Part shown: positions 8,293 to 16,793 of the stretch, in pieces | Position numbering within the stretch: the first letter of the stretch is position 1 | Layout of the letters: every line of letters begins with the position of its first letter | The notes under the pieces: generated by a model | The model's database searches: none | Told to the model about the DNA's origin: nothing | Seen by the model: only the letters and a program-made list of their open reading frames with translations | Translations under genes and position numbers: made by a program | From: Hydrogenophaga sp. RAC07 | GTDB lineage: Bacteria; Pseudomonadota; Gammaproteobacteria; Burkholderiales; Burkholderiaceae_C | DNA: 64,000 nucleotides | Assembly: GCF_001713375.1 (NCBI RefSeq) | Contig: NZ_CP016449.1 | Span: forward strand, 62,001-126,000 | Reading direction: 5' to 3'

Positions 8293-9213
8293 ATGAACTT
8301 CACGTTCAGACAATTGCGGCTCTTTCTGGCGCTGGCCGAACACAAGAGCATCACGGCGGCGGCGCGGGCCTGCCACGTCACGCAGCCCACGGTGTCCATG
8401 CAGCTCAAGGAGCTGGCCGATGCCGTGGGCCTGCCGCTGTACGAGCAGATCGGCAAACGGCTGTTTCTCACCGAGGCCGGCGAGGCCCTGGTGGAGACGG
8501 CGCGGCTGATGGAAGACGATTGGGCGGCGTTCGAACAGCGCATCGACGCCATGAAGGGCCTCACGCGCGGGCGCTTGCGGCTGGCGGTGGTGAGCACGGC
8601 CAAGTATTTCGTGCCGAGCCTGCTGGGCAGCTTTTGCGACGCGCACCCGGAGATCGACATCGCGCTGGAGCTGCTCAACCGCGACGCGGTGGTGGAGCGG
8701 CTTCGGCACAACCGCGACGACCTCTACATCATGTCCATGCCGCCTGAGGACATCGATCTGGAGAAGCACGCCTTTCTGCCCAACCCGCTGGTGGTGATCG
8801 CCGCCGCCTCGCACCGCTGGGCGCAACGGCGCCGGCTGGTGCTCGCGGACCTGGCGGCGGAACGCTTCATCATGCGCGAGCGGGGTTCGGGCACGCGTCT
8901 GGCGTGCGACGCGCATTTCGCCGCGCAGGGCTTCGTGCCCCGGGTGCGGCTGGAGCTGGGCAGCAACGAAGCCATCAAGGAAGCGGTGGCCGCCGGCATG
9001 GGCCTGGCGGTGGTGTCGCGCCATGCGCTGGCCACGCCGCTGGCCGACGCGCGCCTGGTCGAGCTGCCGGTGGCGGGTTTCCCGGTGCAGTCCAACTGGT
9101 GGACGCTCTACCCGCGCGGCAAGCGCCTGTCACCCGTGGCCGCGGTGTTTCTGGAGCACATCGAACGCAGCGCCCGCCGCGGCTACGACCAGCGCCTGCA
9201 AAAACGCCACTGA
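8293..9213 (+). CDS. LysR-family transcriptional regulator (CbbR-like)
   Basis: A 306-residue LysR-type regulator. The N-terminal helix-turn-helix (about residues 4-62) reads FRQLRLFLALAEHKSITAAA and HVTQPTVSMQLKELAD. An effector domain of two lobes follows, with LRLAVVSTAKYFVPSLLG, FIMRERGSGTRL and VAAGMGLAVVSRHAL. The pattern MNFTFRQLRLF plus KYFVP resembles CbbR regulators of carbon fixation. That resemblance, together with the divergent bicarbonate-type permease, suggests it responds to inorganic-carbon or autotrophic metabolism. No cbb genes are in this window, so this specific role is inference. Confidence 0.88.
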   Translation: MNFTFRQLRLFLALAEHKSITAAARACHVTQPTVSMQLKELADAVGLPLYEQIGKRLFLTEAGEALVETARLMEDDWAAFEQRIDAMKGLTRGRLRLAVVSTAKYFVPSLLGSFCDAHPEIDIALELLNRDAVVERLRHNRDDLYIMSMPPEDIDLEKHAFLPNPLVVIAAASHRWAQRRRLVLADLAAERFIMRERGSGTRLACDAHFAAQGFVPRVRLELGSNEAIKEAVAAGMGLAVVSRHALATPLADARLVELPVAGFPVQSNWWTLYPRGKRLSPVAAVFLEHIERSARRGYDQRLQKRH

Positions 9214-9241
9214 CCCCCGCGTCTGACCCCGGCGACGCGCC

Positions 9242-10333
9242 TCAGGCCTGCAGCACGCTGGACAGGTCAAAGCTGCTGCGCTGGCCGACGTCTTGCCGGT
9301 TGGCCGCGAGCCAGCGCTCGGCCGCGTCCACGCCAAGCTCGTGCAATTGCGACAGAAAGGTCCACTGCGTGTTGGTCTTGCTCTCGGCCCCCAGGGGCGC
9401 GAGCGACTCGCCGCCGTCGATCATGTGCACGCGCAGGTCCTGCACCCGCTGGAACAGGGGCGGGCCGCCGGGTTGGCGTTCGGTGCCCACCAGTTGCTGC
9501 ATGAGCGCCAGCGTGCGCATTTCCTTGAGCAGGCTGGCGTTGAAGGTCACTTCGTTGATGCGGTCCAGGATGTCGCCGGCCTTCTTCGGCACGGTCTCAC
9601 GTTGCACTGGATTGATCTGCACCAGCAGCAGATCGTCGGCCGGGCTGTCGGTGATCAGCGGCAGCAGCGACGGGTTGCCCGCGTAGCCGCCGTCCCAGTA
9701 GGCCTCGCCATCGATCTCCACCGCCTGGAACAGCAGCGGCAGGCAGGCCGAGGCCATCACCATGTCGGCGGTGAGTTCGTGCTGGCCGAACACGCGCAGC
9801 TGCCCGGTGCGCACCTGGGTGGCGGCAATGAAGAGCTGGGTCTTGTGGCAGGCGCACACCCGCTTGAAATCCACCGTTTCCACGAGCACGTCGCGCAGCG
9901 GGTTGAGGTTGAGCGGGTTGAGCTGGTAGGGCGAGAGCTGACTGCCCAGCGCCGCGTTGAACTGTTTGTAGGGCGCCAGCCAGGGCGCCATGAGCGCCTG
10001 CACCGGCCCGAACGCCGCGCCCAGCGGGCCACTCTGCAGCGTGTGGAACGGCGAGATCTCGGCCACCCGCGTCCAGAACTGGCGCAGCACGCGCCGCGCG
10101 CCCTCGCGACCACCGTCCATGAGGCCGGCGGCCAGCGCCACCGCGTTCATGGCGCCGGCGCTGGTGCCGCTGATGGCCGCGATCTCCAGCCAGTCTTCCT
10201 GCAGCAGGCGGTCGAGCACGCCCCAGGTGAAGGCGCCGTGCGAGCCGCCGCCTTGCAGGGCGAGGTCGATCGGGAGTTTGCCGCTGGCGGTGCGGGGGGC
10301 GGACTTGCGTTTCGTGCGGGGTCGGGTGGTCAT
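9242..10333 (-). CDS. Patatin-like phospholipase family protein
   Basis: A 363-residue serine lipid acyl hydrolase. The oxyanion loop GGGSHGAF is at residues 28-35, the nucleophile elbow GTSAG has Ser58, and the catalytic aspartate is Asp214 in DGGYAGNP. Together these complete the patatin Ser-Asp dyad. A basic N-terminal tail (TRPRTKRK) precedes the domain and there is no signal peptide, so it is cytoplasmic or membrane-associated. The ATG at 10333 was chosen because the dyad domain starts soon after and upstream codons belong to the promoter region of dinG. It is divergent from dinG. The lipid substrate is unknown. Confidence 0.9.
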   Translation of the reverse strand: MTTRPRTKRKSAPRTASGKLPIDLALQGGGSHGAFTWGVLDRLLQEDWLEIAAISGTSAGAMNAVALAAGLMDGGREGARRVLRQFWTRVAEISPFHTLQSGPLGAAFGPVQALMAPWLAPYKQFNAALGSQLSPYQLNPLNLNPLRDVLVETVDFKRVCACHKTQLFIAATQVRTGQLRVFGQHELTADMVMASACLPLLFQAVEIDGEAYWDGGYAGNPSLLPLITDSPADDLLLVQINPVQRETVPKKAGDILDRINEVTFNASLLKEMRTLALMQQLVGTERQPGGPPLFQRVQDLRVHMIDGGESLAPLGAESKTNTQWTFLSQLHELGVDAAERWLAANRQDVGQRSSFDLSSVLQA

Positions 10334-10434
10334 GGGTGGCATCCAAGGTCGGTCTTGTGCATTGCACCATGTTCCCGATGCCGCCCTGGCCGTCTGGGAC
10401 AATTGCGCTTTGCCCTCTGGCCCATCCGCCCCGC

Positions 10435-12747
10435 ATGTCCACCACCACCATCGAGCCCACCGCCGAAGAATCCCCCGCGCTGCCCACCGGTGCGCTGGCG
10501 CGCGAGGCGTTGGCGCTGGCGGCCTTCGACCATGTGGTGGCGCATGCCAGCGGTTACCGCGCCCGGCCCGGCCAGCGCGAGATGGCGGCGCACATCGCGC
10601 ACACGCTCTCGGGGGTGACACCGGGCGACGATTCGGTGGCCAGCGACGCGGCCCTGCCCGCGCGCGGCATCGCGGTGGTGCAGGCCGGCACCGGCGTGGG
10701 CAAGTCGGCTGCTTATGCGTCCACCGTCATTCCGCTGGCGCTGGCGCAGCAGAAGCGCGTGATCATCTCCACCGCCACCGTGGCGCTGCAGGAACAGCTG
10801 ATCGCCAAGGACCTGCCGGCCCTGGCAGCCACGCTGCCGCAGCCGTTCAGCTTTGCGCTGGCCAAAGGGCGCGGGCGTTATGTGTGCCGCCTGAAGCTCG
10901 ACCAGCTCAGCGGCGGTGATGCGGCCAGCGCCGACCTGTTCGAGAGCGACGACGGCCCCACCGACACCAGCGCATCGGGTGTGGCAGCGCGCGCCGTGGC
11001 CTCGGCGTCCGCCGCGGCCCGCTGGCAGGAGCGTGGCGTGCAGTACACCGCCTGGGCCAACGCGCTGGACGGCGGCAGCTGGGACGGCGACCGCGACCGG
11101 CTCGACAACCCCCCCGAGGGCAGCCTGTGGGGCCCCGTGGCCGCCGAGCGCCACACCTGCACCGCGCGCCACTGCCCCAGCTACAACAGCTGCAGCTACT
11201 ACCAGGCGCGCGCCAGGCTAGCACAAGCCCAGGTGATCGTGGTCAACCACGACCTGCTGCTCTCCACGCTGGGCCTGCACGCCTTGCCCGCGCCGCAAGA
11301 CTGTTATGTGGTGTTCGACGAGGCGCACCACCTGGGCTCGGTGGCGCAAGGCCAGTTCACCGCCTCCATGGACCTCATGCGCAGCAACTGGCTCGACAAG
11401 CTGCCGCGCGCGGTGGACGAGGTGGCCGGCGCGCTGGACGCGCGGCCCACGTCGGACGTGGCGCAGCTCGCCAAGGATTTGAAGACCGCGCAGGGCGAAC
11501 TCGCGCGCCTGGCCATGCAGCGCATCGGTGCACTGCCGGCGTGGCTCGACCTCACCGGGCGCGCGCCGGGCCGGACGCCCGCACGCGGCGGTTTCACCGA
11601 CAACGCGCCGCCCATCGTCGACCGCTTCGACGGCGGCGCGCTGCCGCCCGACTGGACCGAGGTGGTGTCACAGATGCACGCCAACGCCAGTGCGCTGCTC
11701 AAGGTGTTTGAAGCCCTGGCCACGCAACTCAAGGCGAACGCGCGCGAGAACCCCGGCGACGCCGCGCGCTGCGCCAAGCTCTACAGCCGCCTGGGCGTGC
11801 TCGCGCCGCGCCTGCAGAGCGCGCAGGAAACCGCCACGTTGTGGATGCAGGCGCCCACCGACGGCCAGGCGCCGCTGGCCAAGTGGCTGGAGGCCGGCAT
11901 CCACCACGGCCTCGTCACGCTCACCGCGCACGCCTGCCCGCTGCAACCGGGCAGCCTGCTGCGCAACCACTTGTGGAACAAGGTGCGCGCGGCGGTGGTC
12001 ACCTCGGCCTCGCTGGTGACCTGCGGCAACTTCGACCATTTCCTGCACGAGTCGGGCCTGGCCTGGGACGATGCGGTGGCCACGCGCGAGGTGCAAAGTC
12101 CGTTCGATCATCAAAGCCAGGGCCGCCTGGTGGTGGTGCAGACCGTGGCCGACCCCAAGGACGTGGAGGGCTACACGCGCGAGATGCTCGCTTCGCTCAT
12201 GGAAGATCTGCGTGAAGTGAAACGTGGCGCCCTGGTGTTGTTCACCTCCAGGGCGCAGATGCGCCAGGCGCAGGGCCTGCTGGAACGCGGCGAACACGGT
12301 GCGCTGCGCGACCGGGTGCTGGTGCAGGGCGAAGCCTCGCGCACCGTGCTGCTGCGCCGCCACGCCGAGCGCGTGGCCGACGGCGAGGCCTCCATCCTGT
12401 TTGGCTTGCAGTCCTTCGGCGAAGGGCTCGATCTGCCGGGTGAGTTGTGCGAGTGGGTGTTCATCACCAAGCTGCCGTTTGCTTCACCGAGCGACCCGGT
12501 GGGCCAGGCACGCGCCGACTGGCTCAAGAGCCAGGGCCGCGACCCGTTCAGCGAACTCGTGGTGCCCGCCACCGGCGCACGCCTGCTGCAGTGGACTGGT
12601 CGCGCCCTGCGCAGCGAGACCGATGAGGCCGTGGTGGTCTGCTACGACGCACGCCTGCTGCGCCAGAGCTACGGCCGCCGCATGCTGCAAGGCCTGCCGC
12701 CGTACCGCTTGCAGCGGCGTGTGGGTGGTGTGACCACCGACGTTTGA
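10435..12747 (+). CDS. dinG: ATP-dependent DNA helicase DinG (iron-sulfur, XPD-like)
   Basis: A 770-residue superfamily 2 helicase that unwinds 5'-3', acting on R-loops and damaged DNA. Walker A is GTGVGKSAAY near residue 85 and the DEAH box is VVFDEAHHLGS near residue 293. Four cysteines, at 151, 242, 247 and 253, have the spacing of the DinG 4Fe-4S cluster. The C-terminal motifs include SILFGLQSFGEGLDLPG and QWTGRALRSETD. The ATG at 10435 begins MSTTTIEPTAEE; an in-frame start exists further upstream but would overlap the divergent patatin promoter. It lies alone, head to head with the patatin gene. Confidence 0.95.
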   Translation: MSTTTIEPTAEESPALPTGALAREALALAAFDHVVAHASGYRARPGQREMAAHIAHTLSGVTPGDDSVASDAALPARGIAVVQAGTGVGKSAAYASTVIPLALAQQKRVIISTATVALQEQLIAKDLPALAATLPQPFSFALAKGRGRYVCRLKLDQLSGGDAASADLFESDDGPTDTSASGVAARAVASASAAARWQERGVQYTAWANALDGGSWDGDRDRLDNPPEGSLWGPVAAERHTCTARHCPSYNSCSYYQARARLAQAQVIVVNHDLLLSTLGLHALPAPQDCYVVFDEAHHLGSVAQGQFTASMDLMRSNWLDKLPRAVDEVAGALDARPTSDVAQLAKDLKTAQGELARLAMQRIGALPAWLDLTGRAPGRTPARGGFTDNAPPIVDRFDGGALPPDWTEVVSQMHANASALLKVFEALATQLKANARENPGDAARCAKLYSRLGVLAPRLQSAQETATLWMQAPTDGQAPLAKWLEAGIHHGLVTLTAHACPLQPGSLLRNHLWNKVRAAVVTSASLVTCGNFDHFLHESGLAWDDAVATREVQSPFDHQSQGRLVVVQTVADPKDVEGYTREMLASLMEDLREVKRGALVLFTSRAQMRQAQGLLERGEHGALRDRVLVQGEASRTVLLRRHAERVADGEASILFGLQSFGEGLDLPGELCEWVFITKLPFASPSDPVGQARADWLKSQGRDPFSELVVPATGARLLQWTGRALRSETDEAVVVCYDARLLRQSYGRRMLQGLPPYRLQRRVGGVTTDV

Positions 12748-12757
12748 AGCCGGGCGT

Positions 12758-13729
12758 TCAAGGGGTGATGGCGCGCGCGCACTTGAACGGCACCGGGGAC
12801 TCTCTCTTTTCACCATTGCCCGTGAAAAAACTCCGCCCGAAGACCGCGAGGTAGGCGACGCTGCCTCCATTGAGGTCGTTCTGCGTGGAGCTCCAGTAGA
12901 CAAAATCGAAGATGCTGGTCAGCCCGGTGTCGTGCAGCCGCGAGCGGGCGTTGTCCGGCAACCGTGGCGCTGCCTGGGTGCCGCACAGGGTGCGCGTGAC
13001 GCCGTTGTCGTAGCTCAGTTCACACAGCGCCGGCAAGTACCAGCCCGCGTAGCCGCCATGGCGGCTGTCCTCGCACGCGGCCGCGGCAAAGTCGCGGCTG
13101 TCTGTTGGGTACTGCGCCAGGATGCGGCGGGTGTTGCACTGCCCATCGATGGCGCCCTCGCAGCCGCCTTCGGCGACCGTCGAGTCGATGTAGATGCCGG
13201 GCACCGGGGTGGCGGTGGGGCTCCAGTGCATCGGAGCCGACTCGGCGGTGGCCAGGACCTTGCCGCCCACGCTTTCTGTGAGCGGCGGGGTGTCGTCCAG
13301 CGCAAACACATAGCCGCCCTGGTGCACGCTGCCGTGGCCAAGCACGGTAACGCGCACCTCGGCGGCGTTGCTGTTGGCGCCCGTCACCGTGACCGTTGCA
13401 GGGTCCGGTGCGAGATCACCCGGCGCCGCTGTCGGCACGGCCCCTGGCGTGACCAGCAGCAGGCAGGACGCACCCGGCATGAGCTGGGCGGGACAGGTTG
13501 ACCGCATCCAGCTGCCCGTGGGCAGGCCGGTGGCGCTGGCCTGCAGTGCCTCGGTGGCGTTCGGCCCCTGGTTGGTCACCGAGATGAGGCGCGCGGTGCC
13601 CGATGCCGCCAACACCAGGGTGGGGGCCGTCGTGGTCAGCAGGGCCGACGGGACGGGCCCTCCACCACCGCAGGCGGCGAGCAGGCTGGCCGCCAAGGCG
13701 AGGGTGGCCAGGGCGATGAGACGACTCAT
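12758..13729 (-). CDS. DUF1566-type lipoprotein, downstream copy of a tandem pair
   Basis: A 323-residue predicted lipoprotein; the lipobox LAAC puts the acylated cysteine at residue 20. An Ig-like segment about 35-155 includes TARLISVTNQGPNATEALQA. The C-terminal part is typical of DUF1566/Fib_succ_major-like domains: QCNTRRILAQYPTDSRDFAA, GGYAGWYLPALCELSYDNG and YWSSTQNDLNG. Six or more cysteines suggest disulfides. Its ATG overlaps the stop of the upstream paralogue as ATGA, so translation is coupled. The two proteins are closely similar along their full length. No function is known; a cell-surface or periplasmic role is likely. Confidence 0.8.
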   Translation of the reverse strand: MSRLIALATLALAASLLAACGGGGPVPSALLTTTAPTLVLAASGTARLISVTNQGPNATEALQASATGLPTGSWMRSTCPAQLMPGASCLLLVTPGAVPTAAPGDLAPDPATVTVTGANSNAAEVRVTVLGHGSVHQGGYVFALDDTPPLTESVGGKVLATAESAPMHWSPTATPVPGIYIDSTVAEGGCEGAIDGQCNTRRILAQYPTDSRDFAAAACEDSRHGGYAGWYLPALCELSYDNGVTRTLCGTQAAPRLPDNARSRLHDTGLTSIFDFVYWSSTQNDLNGGSVAYLAVFGRSFFTGNGEKRESPVPFKCARAITP

Positions 13730-14700
13730 GGAGTCATGGCGCGCGCGCACTTGATCGGCAGGGTGCCGAGCTGTTTGTGTGTCACCGCGTTGGGGTTGTC
13801 CAGCCCGAACACCATGTAGCGGGCATCGTTCACCGGGTCCTGCGACGACTGGGTGGAACTCCAGTAGCCCACAGCGAAGCCGCCGATGGGGCCTTGGTCG
13901 TACAGCCGTGAGGTGGCGTTGTCGGGCAGGCGCGGCGCGGCCTGCGTGCCGCACAGGGGAACGGGCGTGACCCCGGGGTCGTAGCCCAGTTCGCACACCG
14001 CCGGCAGGTACCAGTCATCGAAGCCGCCCTGGCGGCTGTCGGCGCACCGCGCTGCGGCAAAGTTGCGGTGGTCCGTCGGGTACTGCGCCAGGATGCGGGC
14101 CGTGTTGCAACGGCCATCGAGGGCGCCGTTGCAGCCGCCCTGGGCGGCCGTCGAGTCGTCGTTGACACCGGCGACGGCGGTGTTCGATGGACTCCAGACG
14201 GCGCCCTCCTCATCGCGCGTGGTCAGCACCTTGCCGCCGACGCTGCCCGTGACGGGGGTCCGGTCGTCCAGCCCGAAGACGTAACCACCCTGGTGCACGT
14301 TGCCGTGCGTGAGCACCGACACGGCCACGGTGAGGGCATTGGTGTTGTTGCCGCTCACGGCGAGCGGCACCGGCACGGGCGCGAGATCACCCGGTGTGGA
14401 CGAGGGGAATGCGCCGGGCGTGACCAGCACCAGGCAGGACGCACCCGGCATGAGCTGGGTGGGGCAGGTCGACCGCATCCAGCTGCCCGTGGGGAGGCCC
14501 GTGGCGCTGGTCGTCAGTGCCTCGGCCTGTTCAGGGCCGAGGTTGGTCACGGTGACCATGCGGGCCGTGCCCGAAACGGCCAGTGCCATGGTCGGAGCGG
14601 AGACGCTCAACAGGGCCGGGGGACCGTCGTCTGTGCCGCCGCATGCGGTGAGCAGGCCGGTTGTCAACGCGACGATGGCCATGCCGATGGGGTGAGTCAT
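13726..14700 (-). CDS. DUF1566-type lipoprotein, upstream copy of a tandem pair
   Basis: A 324-residue paralogue of the following gene; the lipobox LTAC gives a lipidated Cys20. Shared blocks include LPTGSWMRSTCPTQLMPGAS, HQGGYVFGLDD, RILAQYPTDHRNFAAARCAD and DDWYLPAVCELGYDPG. The C-terminal YWSSTQ and PIKCARAMTP end the same way as the partner. This copy ends 3 bp inside the next gene's start (ATGA). The start chosen is ATG 14700, which gives a canonical lipoprotein signal; an upstream in-frame ATG at 14715 is only five codons away. The pair looks like a recent duplication followed by moderate divergence. Function unknown. Confidence 0.8.
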   Translation of the reverse strand: MTHPIGMAIVALTTGLLTACGGTDDGPPALLSVSAPTMALAVSGTARMVTVTNLGPEQAEALTTSATGLPTGSWMRSTCPTQLMPGASCLVLVTPGAFPSSTPGDLAPVPVPLAVSGNNTNALTVAVSVLTHGNVHQGGYVFGLDDRTPVTGSVGGKVLTTRDEEGAVWSPSNTAVAGVNDDSTAAQGGCNGALDGRCNTARILAQYPTDHRNFAAARCADSRQGGFDDWYLPAVCELGYDPGVTPVPLCGTQAAPRLPDNATSRLYDQGPIGGFAVGYWSSTQSSQDPVNDARYMVFGLDNPNAVTHKQLGTLPIKCARAMTP

Positions 14701-14827
14701 GGGGTGTTCCTGCAAAGGAAAAGGGACGGCTTCACTCTATGCATCGGCGCTCGCGATACCATCCGCCCGGCACCCGATGGCGTGAGCGCCGTTGAACCTT
14801 TCCCCCACCCTCTCCATCCCACAGCCC

Positions 14828-15298
14828 ATGATCTACGCCAGCCTCAAACTCATCCACGTCCTGTCCATCGTCCTGTGGATCGGGGGCATGTTCTTCGCAC
14901 ACGCCTTCCTGCGCCCTGCCGTGCAATCGCTGGAGCCGCCAGTGCGCATCCGCCTCATGCACGACGTGCTCAAACGCTTTTTCACCACCGTGCAGGTGGT
15001 GGTCTTGCTGGTGCTGTTCTCGGGGCTGTGGATGATCGGCCGCGTGGCCAAGGAAACCGTGCAGGCCGGACTGCCGTTCAACATGCCGCTGGGCTGGACC
15101 GTGATGGCCACGCTGGGCATCCTGATGATCGTGGTCTTCGGTCACATCCGCTTCGCGCTATTCAAGCGCCTCTCGCGCGCCGTGAGCGCCAGCGACTGGC
15201 CCGCCGGCGGCGCCGCGCTGGGCTCGATCCGCATCTGGGTTGGCGTCAACCTGATTCTGGGCGTGGCGACCATTGCCGCGACGCTGTTGCTGGGTTGA
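14828..15298 (+). CDS. CopD-family / DUF-type four-helix membrane protein
   Basis: A 156-residue inner-membrane protein with four hydrophobic helices. The N-terminal LKLIHVLSIVLWIGGMFFAH is the hallmark of CopD-like and related haem or copper membrane proteins: histidine in the first helix, then WIGGMFF. Further helices are at about 55-75, 90-112 and 130-155. Family members are thought to handle copper or haem in the membrane, but this has not been shown for short stand-alone forms. The ATG at 14828 directly precedes the first helix. It is transcribed alone between the lipoprotein pair and brnTA. Confidence 0.7.
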   Translation: MIYASLKLIHVLSIVLWIGGMFFAHAFLRPAVQSLEPPVRIRLMHDVLKRFFTTVQVVVLLVLFSGLWMIGRVAKETVQAGLPFNMPLGWTVMATLGILMIVVFGHIRFALFKRLSRAVSASDWPAGGAALGSIRIWVGVNLILGVATIAATLLLG

Positions 15299-15323
15299 AC
15301 AGCCTGTGGGCACAAAGCCCACG

Positions 15324-15355
15324 TTGACCAGTTGATTTAATGTAGCTACATTAAA
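15324..15355 (+). promoter_or_regulatory. brnTA promoter with a 20-bp perfect palindromic operator
   Basis: A -35-like TTGACC at 15324-15329 lies 17 bp from a -10-like TACATT at 15347-15352. A perfect 20-bp palindrome, TTTAATGTAG followed by its complement, spans 15336-15355. The palindrome covers the -10 and abuts the brnT ATG, leaving no ribosome site. Repressor binding here, most simply by BrnA, would block polymerase. Confidence 0.7.
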
Positions 15356-15646
15356 ATGCGGTTCGAGTTCGATCCTGCAAAAGACACATCCAACCTGGAG
15401 AAGCACGGCCTGTCGCTGTCGCTCGCATCGCGATTGGAATGGCAGGATGCTCTGGTCTGGGTCGACAGTCGGTTTGAGTACGGAGAGTGCCGCATGATCG
15501 CTTTGGCCCCGGATACCGGCATTCTGTATTTCGTGGCGTTTGTGGATCGAGGAACCGCGCGCAGGATCATCAGTTTGCGCAGAGCCAACCGACGTGAGGT
15601 GAAGCACTATGTCCAAAACGATCAATCCCAAAACAACGATCCCTGA
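15356..15646 (+). CDS. brnT: BrnT-family ribonuclease toxin
   Basis: A 96-residue toxin of the type II BrnT/BrnA system. BrnT is a RelE-fold ribonuclease that arrests translation. The family N-terminus, here FEFDPAKDTSNLEKHG, is intact, followed by ALVWVDSRFEYGECRMIALA and the C-terminal RIISLRRANRREVKHY, which carries the catalytic-type basic residues. Expression looks intact, with no frameshift. It overlaps brnA by 38 bp. The ATG begins directly after the operator palindrome and has no Shine-Dalgarno sequence, so the mRNA may be leaderless or translation inefficient. Confidence 0.9.
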   Translation: MRFEFDPAKDTSNLEKHGLSLSLASRLEWQDALVWVDSRFEYGECRMIALAPDTGILYFVAFVDRGTARRIISLRRANRREVKHYVQNDQSQNNDP

Positions 15647-15944
15647 GGCAGGCGCTGGCAAGCGGCCTGCGGTCCGCATGCCCAGCTTGGCAGAAGACAA
15701 GGCCATCACGGCGGCGGCGCGCGCTGACAAGGATGCCCAGCCACTGACCCCTGCCCAACTCAAGGCCATGGTTCCCATGAAGGCATTGCGTGGGCGCCCG
15801 AAGTCGGACAACAAGAAGCTGTTGGTATCTGTTCGTTACAGCCCCGAGGTCGTGGCGTATTTCAAGTCGACGGGTGATGGCTGGCAGTCCCGCATGGACG
15901 GGGTGTTGCAGCGGTATGTGCACCGGCATTCGAAACAGGCCTGA
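15609..15944 (+). CDS. brnA: BrnA-family antitoxin / autorepressor
   Basis: A 111-residue antitoxin. The C-terminal ribbon-helix-helix DNA-binding region includes KKLLVSVRYSPEVVAYFKST and DGWQSRMDGVLQRYV, which match the BrnA family. The N-terminal part (LTPAQLKAMVPMKALRGRPK) is the segment that usually wraps the toxin. Its ATG at 15609 lies inside brnT, preceded by GTGAGGTGA-type sequence, so it is translated from the same message in another frame. It most likely binds the 20-bp palindrome upstream of brnT. Confidence 0.88.
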   Translation: MSKTINPKTTIPEAGAGKRPAVRMPSLAEDKAITAAARADKDAQPLTPAQLKAMVPMKALRGRPKSDNKKLLVSVRYSPEVVAYFKSTGDGWQSRMDGVLQRYVHRHSKQA

Positions 15945-16075
15945 ACGCAGTTCGAACAGCCCGGGTTTTCCCTGTAGGTAGCGAGCTACCACCCGCCCGC
16001 CGGCCGGGCGCGCAATACTGCTTTTCACACCCGCAAGCCCTGCGGGTGCGAGACCCAAAAAAAGCAGGAGACAAC
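15945..16075. other. Short gap with two hairpins before the dehydrogenase operon
   Basis: Contains GGTAGCGAGCTACC (15977-15990), a small stem-loop. A second, stronger hairpin lies at 16028-16048, with 8-bp arms CACCCGCA and TGCGGGTG around a 5-base loop. The latter is in the leader, about 16 bp before the AGGAG ribosome site of the next gene. Neither is followed by a T-run, so they are not obvious terminators. Confidence 0.4.
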
Positions 16076-16711
16076 ATGCGCGTCATAGCCATCCAGGGGG
16101 CCACCCCCGCCGTTGCCACGGCCAGCGCTTGCAACGAAGACGTGGGCGAAGTGCCCAAGATGAACCTGCCGCTGGCGCGGCGCGAATTCCTCAAGGGATC
16201 GGGTGTGCTCATGGGCACCCTGGTCACCGGCAGCTTGCTTGCCAGCCTCGCGCCCTCGCCGGTGTGGGCGGTCGAGCTCAAGGTGTTGAGCAAGGCCGAG
16301 GGTGAGACCCTCATGGCGATGGGGCGCGTGCTCTATCCGCACAAGAAGCTGCCCGATGCGGTGTACGCGTTGCTGGCCAAAGACCTTGATGCCAAAGCGG
16401 CAGGCGATGCCGGCGCGGCCAAGATGCTCAAGGACGGCATTGCCGCCCTGAACTCGGCGGCCAACGGCAACTTCAACAAAGGTGGATCGGCCAAGAAACT
16501 GCAGGTGGTCAAGGCCATGGAAGGCCAGTCTTTCTTTGGCGCGGTGCGCGGCCAGTGCGTGACCTCGCTCTACGACAACGACATGGCCTACGCCACCTTC
16601 GGCTACCCCGGCTCGGCCTGGGAGAAGGGCGGCTACATCACGCGCGGCTTCCAGGACCTGAAATGGTTGCCGGCGCCCACCGCGCAAGCCAGCCCTGCCG
16701 CCGATCTCTGA
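16076..16711 (+). CDS. Tat-exported small subunit, gluconate 2-dehydrogenase subunit 3-like
   Basis: A 211-residue protein (183 if started at ATG 16160). The twin-arginine signal ARREFLKGSGVLMGTLVTGS is followed by a cleavage-like SPVWAVE. The mature part, KLPDAVYALLAKDLDAKA through SLYDNDMAYATFGYPG, matches the small subunit of flavin alcohol/sugar dehydrogenases (gluconate 2-dehydrogenase subunit 3 family). That subunit carries the large subunit through the Tat system. The GMC gene follows 82 bp downstream, the usual partner. No dihaem cytochrome c subunit gene follows, so the electron acceptor is unclear. A ribosome site AGGAG precedes ATG 16076. Confidence 0.85.
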   Translation: MRVIAIQGATPAVATASACNEDVGEVPKMNLPLARREFLKGSGVLMGTLVTGSLLASLAPSPVWAVELKVLSKAEGETLMAMGRVLYPHKKLPDAVYALLAKDLDAKAAGDAGAAKMLKDGIAALNSAANGNFNKGGSAKKLQVVKAMEGQSFFGAVRGQCVTSLYDNDMAYATFGYPGSAWEKGGYITRGFQDLKWLPAPTAQASPAADL

Positions 16712-16793
16712 CCCACGACCCCCGGGCATTTCCCCACGAGTTCAACAAGAGGCGACCGGGCCGCAGAGCACCGGGACGCTCCAGGAGACACAC

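Noticed and set aside
15356..15944. The window as a phage-defence or genomic island
   Set aside because: Only a small BrnT/BrnA pair is present, with no integrase, tRNA target site, restriction or other defence genes around it.
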